Positions 1-4,813 of a DNA stretch of 8,129 bases are shown piece after piece. The stretch is from positions 1-8,129 of the forward strand of contig CAYRGE010000027.1 in NCBI GenBank assembly GCA_964423985.1, in the 5' to 3' direction. Within the stretch, counting starts at the first letter, position 1, and each line of letters starts with the position of its first letter. The position numbers and the translations under genes were made by a program. Under the pieces are notes generated by a model. The model was not told where the DNA came from. It ran no database searches and was given only the letters and a program-made list of their open reading frames with translations. Source of the stretch: CAYRGE01 sp964423985 (GTDB lineage Bacteria; Patescibacteriota; Minisyncoccia; Phycocordibacterales; CAYRGE01).

Positions 1-592
1 GGTATCTAACACGCACACCATCTTCTTGTGCTTCGGTGTGAATATCTGACGCACCTAATGAAAAAGCCCCTGCAATTAAAAATTCTAGTATCTTTGAGAC
101 GCGATGAGTTCCTTTTTGGGTAAGCATTTGTTCTGTGTATTTTTTAATACCATCAATATTTTTTGTTTTTTTTACAATCTCAGTAAAGGCCTCTTTTTGT
201 ACACTAAGGACACCTTTTTCTGTTGTTTGTGTAAATGATAAATCTTTATATCTTTTCCAGATAATTTCAAGCTGATCTCTTGATGTCATATATAGCACTG
301 CGGTATATCCATTGTTTTTAACTTCTTGCAAAACAAGAGCAACTTTTTTGTTTTCTGGAGAAAAGACAGCAATATGTAGTGTTTTTTTGACTATCTTAAA
401 TGAACCAACTAGTGCATCTCGTGCAACATCTTCTTTTATCATAGACACAGCTAAGTTGCTTATTGGGGTAGAAGACATTTCAATATAGGGTAATCCATAT
501 TTAACAGAAAGCATACGAACAAGAGCTCGCTCCTCTTTGATATGCAATTCCTTTATTTGTTTCCCTCTTTTTTTGTCATCAAACTGTATCAT
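1..592 (-). CDS. pilB: PilB/GspE-type pilus or type II secretion ATPase, N-terminal part (cut by window edge)
   Basis: Reading the minus strand from the ATG at 592-590 gives 197 uninterrupted codons to the window edge, so the 3' part is missing. Residues about 20-145 fit the N-terminal MshEN/T2SSE_N region of these ATPases (a compact alpha/beta domain around LPYIEMSSTPISNLAVSMI, then KKTLHIAVFSPENKKVALVL). Residues 165-197 match the start of the ATPase core: SKILEFLIAGAFSLGASDIH followed by TEAQEDGVRVRY, the family signature usually written ASDIHxEP..xxxRxRxRxDG. The Walker A/B boxes lie beyond the edge. In the family this cytoplasmic hexameric ATPase powers pilus or pseudopilus assembly. No SD precedes the start (upstream bases are AAAAAGATATTTTAAA). 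A candidate promoter lies at 627-655. The gene is divergent from the secreted-protein gene at 855. The pilB rather than gspE label is inferred from what this kind of genome usually carries. Confidence 0.86.
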   Translation of the reverse strand, partial: MIQFDDKKRGKQIKELHIKEERALVRMLSVKYGLPYIEMSSTPISNLAVSMIKEDVARDALVGSFKIVKKTLHIAVFSPENKKVALVLQEVKNNGYTAVLYMTSRDQLEIIWKRYKDLSFTQTTEKGVLSVQKEAFTEIVKKTKNIDGIKKYTEQMLTQKGTHRVSKILEFLIAGAFSLGASDIHTEAQEDGVRVRY

Positions 593-626
593 TTTAAAAT
601 ATCTTTTTAATTACAATATATATAAA

Positions 627-655
627 ATAATACTTTGTTTTCAGTATTAAAACAA
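627..655 (-). promoter_or_regulatory. Candidate sigma70 promoter for the pilB-like gene
   Basis: On the minus strand TTGTTT (655-650) and TATTAT (632-627) are separated by exactly 17 bases. This would start transcription near 620 and leave a leader of about 27 bases with no SD. The boxes are imperfect and the region is AT-rich, so chance similarity is possible. Confidence 0.45.
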
Positions 656-732
656 TATAATAAAAAAAGAGAAGCAAAAACAATAACTTGGTGCTTTGTG
701 AAACTTGGTGTTTTTATGATGACAGCAAAGGG

Positions 733-760
733 TTGACAAAATCAAATTAAGGTTTATAAT
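733..760 (+). promoter_or_regulatory. Near-perfect sigma70 promoter for the 160-aa secreted-protein gene
   Basis: TTGACA at 733-738 and TATAAT at 755-760 are both full consensus and are separated by 16 bases. Expected transcription start is near 767, leaving a leader of about 88 bases. The -10 box lies between the two arms of a 10-bp perfect inverted repeat (741-750 and 769-778). Confidence 0.82.
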
Positions 761-778
761 TATTGCAGTTAATTTGAT
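741..778. repeat. 10-bp perfect inverted repeat around the -10 box (possible operator)
   Basis: ATCAAATTAA at 741-750 is the exact reverse complement of TTAATTTGAT at 769-778. The 18-base centre contains the TATAAT box and the expected start site. This geometry fits a repressor operator or a hairpin at the very 5' end of the transcript. The arms are AT-rich, so chance occurrence cannot be excluded. Confidence 0.45.
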
Positions 779-842
779 CTTTGCAAAAAGAGAACACTAT
801 GACTTTGTGTTTATGGTGTTTTATATGATAAAAAACTAAAAA

Positions 843-850
843 AGGAGGTG
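843..850 (+). promoter_or_regulatory. Strong Shine-Dalgarno site of the 160-aa gene
   Basis: AGGAGGTG at 843-850 lies with its AGGAGG core 6 bases before the ATG at 855. It fixes the start codon and is far stronger than anything upstream of pilB, the FN3 gene, tsaE, polA or holA in this window. Confidence 0.88.
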
Positions 851-854
851 TGTC

Positions 855-1337
855 ATGAAAAAAATGATAACAACTTTTATGGTGATATTTTTTATCACCA
901 TAACTTCAATCGCTGACGCTGATGCTGGAAGTATTCAGCGATACAGTGTTGAAATCGGGGCACAACCCGATGGAGGGATTTTAGGTAAATCCTTGGGTGT
1001 TTTGTCTAATGCTGGATTGGGGTATGCCCTGGGCTCGCTACACAGTAGTGACGCCGCGAGGAGCGAGGCGCTGAAGTACGGGCGCCAATCGTTTGATTTT
1101 TACAACCGTGTTGAGAGGCACACGGTTGTAAGACAATTACGAGACGGTCGTCTCGTTGTTGTAGAGAGCAATCGTGCTCCACTTGCAACAGGAACAGGGG
1201 ATATGAGAGAAAGCCACAATAGGCACCCCCAACATAATTTTAATCATTGTGCGGGTGTTCCACCGCACCTTATGAATGCCTGCTTGAACCCACCAAGCAG
1301 ATATAATAACCCACGCGGTTGGCGTGGGAGGAGGTAA
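855..1337 (+). CDS. Small secreted protein with glycine-zipper-like segment, function unknown
   Basis: This is a 160-aa protein of no family I can name. Residues 1-24 form a signal peptide: MKKM, then the hydrophobic stretch TTFMVIFFITITSI, then an Ala-Asp-Ala cleavage motif at 22-24. Residues 40-60 carry glycines at four-residue steps (G40, G44, G48 and G56, G60), as in glycine-zipper segments that pack against membranes or each other. The middle (about 83-108) has alternating charged and Val residues (RQLRDGRLVVVE), suggesting beta strands. The C-terminal third is His/Asn/Pro-rich with two cysteines (C132, C143) and ends very basic (RGWRGRR). The start is fixed by a strong SD. The gene is a single-gene unit with its own consensus promoter and terminator. 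GC content is unusual: 39 of 60 bases are G or C in 1021-1080, against 11 of 60 in 6001-6060 of polA. Recent transfer or strong expression could explain that. It being a real gene is well supported; its role is unknown. Confidence 0.82.
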   Translation: MKKMITTFMVIFFITITSIADADAGSIQRYSVEIGAQPDGGILGKSLGVLSNAGLGYALGSLHSSDAARSEALKYGRQSFDFYNRVERHTVVRQLRDGRLVVVESNRAPLATGTGDMRESHNRHPQHNFNHCAGVPPHLMNACLNPPSRYNNPRGWRGRR

Positions 1338-1355
1338 TTTTTTTATTATAAAAAC

Positions 1356-1393
1356 AAGACCCGAGATGAAGTAATCTCGGGTCTTTCTTTTTT
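1356..1393 (+). terminator. Strong intrinsic terminator of the 160-aa gene
   Basis: AAGACCCGAGAT (1356-1367) pairs perfectly with ATCTCGGGTCTT (1374-1385) across a 6-base loop, and a T-rich tract (TTTCTTTTTT) follows to 1393. It begins 19 bases after the stop codon. Confidence 0.93.
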
Positions 1394-1601
1394 ACATACA
1401 TAATGAAAAAAATACTTTTTGTGTAATAAAGAGAGTAATTTTTTAAATAACAGGCCTTAAAAAAATAAGTGGGAGGCTTTGTGCATGCCCTTTTTTATAT
1501 TAAATTACTTAAAATATTATGGAAAAACCTTATATATTATTCCAGGACTTGAATAAACTTGTCGTAGAAAGCCATACCAAAAGGAAGTAGTAATAAACCT
1601 C

Positions 1602-1704
1602 CGTCTTTGCGAGGAGCGGAATGAAATGTAGCGACGAAGCAATCTAGTACGAAACTTTAAACATGAAACGACAACTCTGGATTGCTTCGTACCTCGCAAT
1701 GACA
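1602..1704. repeat. MITE/REP-like dispersed inverted-repeat element
   Basis: The left arm reads GTCTTTGCGAGG (1603-1614) ... ACGAAGCAATCTAG (1634-1647). The right arm reads CTGGATTGCTTCGT (1677-1690) and CCTCGCAATGAC (1692-1703). GTCTTTGCGAGG pairs with CCTCGCAATGAC with one mismatch, and ACGAAGCAATCTAG pairs with CTGGATTGCTTCGT apart from one T-G position. About 19 extra bases (1615-1633) sit on the left side only. This is the widely known GTCATTGCGAGG...GAAGCAATCC / GGATTGCTTC...CCTCGCAATGAC repeat seen between genes in many unrelated bacterial genomes. It encodes no protein. The asymmetry suggests the right arm has lost part of its sequence. Exact ends are uncertain. Confidence 0.82.
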
Positions 1705-1747
1705 AACAACCGTTCACGACATTAAACTGCTGGATACATAGACTTAT

Positions 1748-1787
1748 GGCGGAAGGGTTATTATTAGTAAATAACAACTTTTCCGCC
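1748..1787. repeat. Imperfect hairpin, 7-bp GC-rich base and 6-bp upper stem
   Basis: GGCGGAA (1748-1754) pairs with TTCCGCC (1781-1787). Above an internal loop, GTTATT (1757-1762) pairs with AATAAC (1770-1775), leaving a 7-base terminal loop. No T-tract follows, so it is not an intrinsic terminator. It may belong to the neighbouring repeat or to the control region of the gene at 1901. It lies upstream of the predicted transcription start. Confidence 0.55.
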
Positions 1788-1788
1788 G

Positions 1789-1804
1789 AATGTCCTTGGA
1801 CATT
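1789..1804. promoter_or_regulatory. 7+7 bp palindrome upstream of the -35 box (possible operator)
   Basis: AATGTCC and GGACATT flank a 2-base centre as exact reverse complements. The palindrome ends 11 bases before the TTGACA of the next promoter, a position usual for an activator or repressor site. No regulator gene is visible in the window, so the role is inferred from position only. Confidence 0.4.
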
Positions 1805-1815
1805 ATAAAGTTTGC

Positions 1816-1844
1816 TTGACAAGCTGTATTATTTTTGGTATAAA
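1816..1844 (+). promoter_or_regulatory. Consensus-like sigma70 promoter for the 217-aa secreted-protein gene
   Basis: TTGACA (1816-1821), a 17-base spacer and TATAAA (1839-1844) give one of the two strongest promoters in the window. Transcription would start near 1851, leaving a leader of about 50 bases that ends in a good SD. Confidence 0.8.
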
Positions 1845-1890
1845 TAAATAAGATTGTTCGTTAATAATTTTAAAATTTTGAAAAACTAAC

Positions 1891-1896
1891 GGAGGT
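1891..1896 (+). promoter_or_regulatory. Shine-Dalgarno site of the 217-aa gene
   Basis: GGAGGT at 1891-1896 ends 4 bases before the ATG at 1901 and fixes that start. Only this gene and the one at 855 have a clear SD here. Confidence 0.82.
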
Positions 1897-1900
1897 TGTA

Positions 1901-2554
1901 ATGGGTAAGGTATTTCTAAATTTCTTTGTATTATTTTTACTTGCACCAGGTTTGTTTATGGTGTTTATAGAAGAAGGCAACACTGCTCCGCTTGCTCCGT
2001 TTTCATCGGAGCAATTAACAAAAAGTCAGATAGAACAAATTGTTTTGCCTGGTATGGGTTTTGCTGGTATGAATATTACACCAGCAAAATTTTCTCAGAA
2101 CCTGAGAGAATTGGTGGCAGGGCATTTAGGAGTTAGTTATGCGGCTATTAACAACCACCGCCTTGCTCAGGTTGTGCGAGAATCTCATGTTTTGAGATGC
2201 TTGTGGAGCCCTGGTGAGGTCAAAATGAGAGGTATTCGTCGGTATGATGGGCGAGTAGTGGAGTTCAAGAGAGCTCCATACCCTAATGAGAAATGCCTAG
2301 TTCATCCAGAATTAGGGCACATTATTTCTCTTTGGTGTTTAAACACAATTCGCGATTTGCGAGTTGTAGTTCCGCGATATCAAAAACAAATTACACTAAC
2401 TCCTAAGGCAATACAGCCTTCGGAACAAGGGGTGTTTCGCGGAGACAAGCACAACAGAGAAGAAAACACAATAATCATCTTTAAAGATTATTGGAGGTAC
2501 TATCCACCACATCACCACTGCCACTGGCACAGCCACCATTATTACGGGTGGTAA
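1901..2554 (+). CDS. Secreted or surface protein with spaced cysteines and His-rich tail, function unknown
   Basis: This is a 217-aa protein I do not recognise by name. Residues 5-23 are hydrophobic (FLNFFVLFLLAPGLFMVF) and form a signal peptide or N-terminal anchor, with possible cleavage near residues 25-30. The mature part has an N-terminal helical portion (about 36-95), then a core with three cysteines (C100, C132, C146) containing LRCLWSPGEV, RRYDGRVVEFKRAPYP, EKCLVHPELG and SLWCLN. The tail 202-217 is striking: seven His residues and one Cys in ten positions (HHHCHWHSHH, 204-213), then YYGW. That is a plausible metal-binding element, but this is inference. Promoter and SD are strong. 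No clear terminator follows: the weak stem at 2570-2589 has no T-tract, so readthrough into the FN3 gene 191 bases downstream is possible. It shares a loose DGR[LV]V..RAP resemblance with the protein at 855. Gene reality is well supported; function is unknown. Confidence 0.8.
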   Translation: MGKVFLNFFVLFLLAPGLFMVFIEEGNTAPLAPFSSEQLTKSQIEQIVLPGMGFAGMNITPAKFSQNLRELVAGHLGVSYAAINNHRLAQVVRESHVLRCLWSPGEVKMRGIRRYDGRVVEFKRAPYPNEKCLVHPELGHIISLWCLNTIRDLRVVVPRYQKQITLTPKAIQPSEQGVFRGDKHNREENTIIIFKDYWRYYPPHHHCHWHSHHYYGW

Positions 2555-2569
2555 TTTTAAAATTTTAAA

Positions 2570-2589
2570 AGGTGCGTTAATTCGTGCCT
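2570..2589 (+). other. Weak stem-loop after the 217-aa gene, not a clear terminator
   Basis: AGGTGCG and CGTGCCT can pair over a TTAATT loop with five Watson-Crick and two G-U pairs. No T-tract follows. The remaining gap to 2745 is AT-rich, without a convincing promoter or small gene. Confidence 0.25.
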
Positions 2590-2745
2590 ATATTAAAGCT
2601 CTTAATTTTAAACAAGAAAAACGTGTAAGATTTTTAATGTGGGCAGTTATTTTGAGTAACATTTATTGAGATTTAAGTAGTCATATATAGACCTATTTAA
2701 ATATAAAAACAATGCGATATTGTAAAAAAGCTAAACACTATTAAA

Positions 2746-4164
2746 ATGAATATTAAAAACAAAACAACTAAATATATGAAACTATTCAGTAGGTTTGTTG
2801 CTGTGTTGATTTTTTTTATCACAGCAACAGGGTTTGTGTATGCATCAACACCACCAAAGGTGATAACAGGTGTGGCTGGGCCAGTAAATGACACATCAGC
2901 TAGTCTTTTAGGCTCAGCTGTTCCAGGTTCTTCGCAAATTATTACAGCTTGGATTGAATGGGGAAATAGTCCAACACTTTCATCTTTTACAGCAACACAA
3001 CGCAACACATATTCTACGGCTGTTAATTTTACTGAGAATATTTCAGGACTTTCTCCTGGTACAATATATTATTATAGAGCTGTTGCAGAAGGAGATGGTG
3101 ATATTGTTCGCGGTGAAACAAGAACTTTCCTAACAACAGGTATTATGGGTGGAGTAAGCATAAAAATTAAAACACTTACACCACTACAAAATGCAGTCAA
3201 CAGTGCTATTCTTAGGGGTGAAATTGACCCAAAAGGCGATCGTGGTATTAAAAGATGGTTTGAGTGGGGTGTTGGAAATTCCTTAATAAATACAACCATA
3301 AAAACACAACAAGGACAATCTATAGAGACATACAGCCACACACTTGCAGGGATTAGTGCAGGGACTAGGTATTCATTTCGTGCAGTAGCAGAAAATAATA
3401 AAGGTGTGCGTTTTTATGGAGCAAGAAAACAATTTGTTACACTAACACACAAACCAACACCAACACCAACTCCAACACCAACACCAACGCCAGCACCAGC
3501 ACCAACGCCAATTATTATAGAAACAACAACGCTTCTACCTGACACAACAACAAAAGAGAGTGTTGTTTTTCGTGGGGTGGTAAAATCAACAAAAGCAATT
3601 TCAAATAATGTTTGGTTTGAGTGGGGTCGTACACCAAATCTAGGTAACAAAACAATAGTTAAAAAATCAGGGACCTCACAGTCTGTTTATTTTAATGAAA
3701 CACTTAAAAATTTACCAGAAGGAACAGCCTATTTTTACCGTGCTGTTGCAAAAAACAACCTAGGCACATTTAAAGGGGAAACACTTGTGGCTCGCACAAG
3801 TGGAATTGCTCCACACAAACCAAGTATGGTGACAGAGAAACAAAAACCTGTCTATATTCCAAAAGAGAAAAAAGACGAAATAAAAAAAGAGAAGGAAGTA
3901 GGCACGGTTTTGTGTCCAGAGGAAGATGTTTGTCCTCCAGTAAATAGTTTTGGAGCAACTGTTTTTGGTGTAGGATTTTTACCAGACTCTCTCATTGGCT
4001 GGTTATTTCTTTTGTTGATTATCATTGCCATAATAGCTTTAAGTAGAAATTTATATGGCACAAGAAAAAAAGAACAAAATGAAGAAAACTCAAAAAAAGA
4101 AATGGAAAAAATGATCAAAGAAAATAAAAACGATGACACAGAGTTTAAACTTCCAGGTAAATAA
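2746..4164 (+). CDS. Membrane-anchored surface protein with three fibronectin-III-like domains
   Basis: This is a 472-aa type I membrane protein. A signal peptide ends near A33 (hydrophobic FVAVLIFFITATGFVYA). Three diverged repeats follow at about 37-131, 137-232 and 257-350. Each has a W(I/F)EWG motif (69-73, 171-175, 290-294) and a Tyr-rich YxxRAVA strand (108-114, 209-215, 329-335), typical of bacterial FN3-like folds. A Pro-Thr/Pro-Ala linker (236-255) separates repeats 2 and 3. A charged stalk (363-385), two cysteines (C390, C396), a transmembrane helix (about 413-433) and a Lys/Glu-rich cytoplasmic tail (438-472) follow. The likely role is a cell-surface stalk or adhesin, inferred from architecture only. 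The start at 2746 has no SD; M11 (2776) directly before the hydrophobic core is an equally possible start. The gene ends in a very strong terminator. Confidence 0.85.
   Translation: MNIKNKTTKYMKLFSRFVAVLIFFITATGFVYASTPPKVITGVAGPVNDTSASLLGSAVPGSSQIITAWIEWGNSPTLSSFTATQRNTYSTAVNFTENISGLSPGTIYYYRAVAEGDGDIVRGETRTFLTTGIMGGVSIKIKTLTPLQNAVNSAILRGEIDPKGDRGIKRWFEWGVGNSLINTTIKTQQGQSIETYSHTLAGISAGTRYSFRAVAENNKGVRFYGARKQFVTLTHKPTPTPTPTPTPTPAPAPTPIIIETTTLLPDTTTKESVVFRGVVKSTKAISNNVWFEWGRTPNLGNKTIVKKSGTSQSVYFNETLKNLPEGTAYFYRAVAKNNLGTFKGETLVARTSGIAPHKPSMVTEKQKPVYIPKEKKDEIKKEKEVGTVLCPEEDVCPPVNSFGATVFGVGFLPDSLIGWLFLLLIIIAIIALSRNLYGTRKKEQNEENSKKEMEKMIKENKNDDTEFKLPGK
3454..3510 (+). repeat. CCAACA-type hexanucleotide repeat encoding a Pro-Thr linker
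   Basis: About nine imperfect six-base units (CCAACA, CCAACT, CCAACG, CCAGCA) encode alternating Pro-Thr then Pro-Ala between FN3-like repeats 2 and 3. Units are in frame, so gain or loss would only change linker length. Confidence 0.85.
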
Positions 4165-4183
4165 GAAAGAAACAAAGCAATAT

Positions 4184-4229
4184 TTTTCACAAAAAAACAA
4201 AACTTTTAAGTTTTGTTTTTTTGTGAAAA
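4184..4229. terminator. Perfect 22-bp-stem terminator, symmetrical on both strands
   Basis: Bases 4184-4205 are the exact reverse complement of 4208-4229, with only TT (4206-4207) between. The core CAAAACTT/AAGTTTTG stem (4198-4205 and 4208-4215) is followed by seven T residues (4216-4222), the usual intrinsic terminator layout. By symmetry the same holds on the other strand. It lies 20 bases after the FN3 gene stop and insulates tsaE from upstream transcription. Confidence 0.9.
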
Positions 4230-4287
4230 GTTTCACCACACACAAACATAAGTAACTTTTTATGGCCAAAAATAATGTAAAACAAAA

Positions 4288-4296
4288 TGCTATAAT
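4288..4296 (+). promoter_or_regulatory. Candidate extended -10 promoter upstream of tsaE
   Basis: TGCTATAAT fits the extended -10 form TGnTATAAT. No convincing -35 box lies at the right distance, which extended -10 promoters do not require. It would start transcription near 4303 and give a leader of about 50 bases. Confidence 0.45.
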
Positions 4297-4339
4297 ATTA
4301 GAATACAAAATTAAAACACACTACTAAATGCTAGCCTAG

Positions 4340-4345
4340 TATAAT
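4340..4345 (+). promoter_or_regulatory. Candidate -10 box for a leaderless tsaE transcript
   Basis: TATAAT at 4340-4345 leaves only 8 bases before the ATG at 4354, so a normal start site would fall at or within a base or two of the start codon. No SD with workable spacing exists (AGGA at 4348-4351 is only 2 bases from the ATG). No clear -35 box is seen. Confidence 0.4.
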
Positions 4346-4353
4346 ACAGGACT

Positions 4354-4800
4354 ATGAAAACTATAATTCAAAAACAAAATGAGCTTAATGGATTTGCAAA
4401 AAATGTTATTGATGTTCTTTTTGAAAAAAAGAAAAAAAGAAAAAAAGCTATAGTTGTTGGACTAGAGGGGAATCTTGGCAGTGGAAAAACAGCATTTACA
4501 AAAGCAGTCGCAAAAAATCTCGGAGTGCTTGATATTGTAACAAGTCCAACTTTTGTTATAGAAAAAATATATAAATTACCTAAAACACAAAATAATATTA
4601 CACACCTTATACACATAGACGCATATAGAATTGAAAATGACAACGAAATGAAAGCACTGGATTGGAACTATATTATTTCTGACCCACAAAAATTAATTAT
4701 TATAGAATGGCCAGAAAAAATTTCAAAAATTTTACCTAAAGATATAAAAATAATAAAGTTTTTGTTTATTAATGAGACTACCAGAGAAGTGTACACCTAG
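4354..4800 (+). CDS. tsaE: tRNA threonylcarbamoyladenosine biosynthesis ATPase TsaE
   Basis: This 148-aa protein is of typical TsaE length. Walker A is GNLGSGKT (39-46), followed by the family landmark SPTF (64-67), the HIDAYRI segment (87-93, with Asp89 as Walker B-like residue) and IEWPEK (117-122). TsaE is the cytoplasmic ATPase that works with TsaB and TsaD to place the t6A modification at A37 of ANN-decoding tRNAs. The partners are not in this window. Odd points are a Lys-rich insert (EKKKKRKK, 24-31) encoded by three tandem GAAAAAAA units, and a lack of any properly spaced SD. There is no terminator between tsaE and polA (107 bases), so they may share a transcript, although polA also has promoter-like boxes of its own. 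Confidence 0.93.
   Translation: MKTIIQKQNELNGFAKNVIDVLFEKKKKRKKAIVVGLEGNLGSGKTAFTKAVAKNLGVLDIVTSPTFVIEKIYKLPKTQNNITHLIHIDAYRIENDNEMKALDWNYIISDPQKLIIIEWPEKISKILPKDIKIIKFLFINETTREVYT
4423..4446 (+). repeat. Three perfect tandem 8-base A-rich units within tsaE
   Basis: GAAAAAAA occurs three times without interruption and is followed by G at 4447. It encodes part of the Lys-rich insert near residues 24-31. Because the unit is 8 bases, gain or loss of one unit would shift the frame. Confidence 0.85.
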
Positions 4801-4813
4801 CCCTTTTTTATAG

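Larger units (their letters stand above)
1394..1900. other. Gene-free intergenic stretch holding a dispersed repeat and regulatory structure
   Basis: No credible gene lies here. 1394-1600 is plain AT-rich sequence apart from a weak hairpin-like GGGAGGC...GCCC at 1471-1490 followed by six T residues (1491-1496). That could be a weak terminator but has only a few G-C pairs. 1602-1704 is a MITE/REP-like inverted-repeat element, 1748-1787 a strong imperfect hairpin, 1789-1804 a short palindrome, and 1816-1844 a consensus promoter for the downstream gene. The minus-strand frame through this stretch encodes the LSLRGTKQS peptide typical of spurious translations of this repeat class. Confidence 0.75.

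Noticed and set aside
1006..1188. 60-codon minus-strand frame
   Set aside because: It is a shadow of the well-supported plus-strand gene at 855-1337, helped by that gene's higher GC content.
1451..1497. Possible small RNA or second terminator (AGGCCT, GGGAGGC...GCCC, T6)
   Set aside because: The stem has only a few G-C pairs with a bulge and a 9-base loop, and no promoter or gene clearly precedes it.
1746..1808. 20-codon plus-strand frame starting MAEGLLLVNNN
   Set aside because: It has no SD or separate promoter, and it coincides with the hairpin and palindrome, whose symmetry explains the sequence. It could be a remnant, but nothing supports expression.
1517..1822. 101-codon minus-strand open frame through the repeat region
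   Set aside because: It contains the LSLRGTKQS peptide, a well-known spurious translation of this repeat class. It has no SD and overlaps the repeat, hairpin and promoter.
2697..3008. 103-codon minus-strand frame over the FN3 gene start
   Set aside because: It is antisense to the signal peptide and first FN3-like domain. It has no SD and no family features, only hydrophobicity from reading A-rich coding strand in reverse.
3414..3650. Minus-strand frame with a Gly-Val repeat (GVGVGVG)
   Set aside because: It is the antisense reading of the Pro-Thr linker repeat of the FN3 protein.
3852..4308. Phe/Ser-rich minus-strand frames around the FN3 gene end and terminator
   Set aside because: Low-complexity Phe/Ser/Leu proteins of this sort are the reverse reading of Lys/Glu-rich coding sequence, and one frame passes through the terminator stem.
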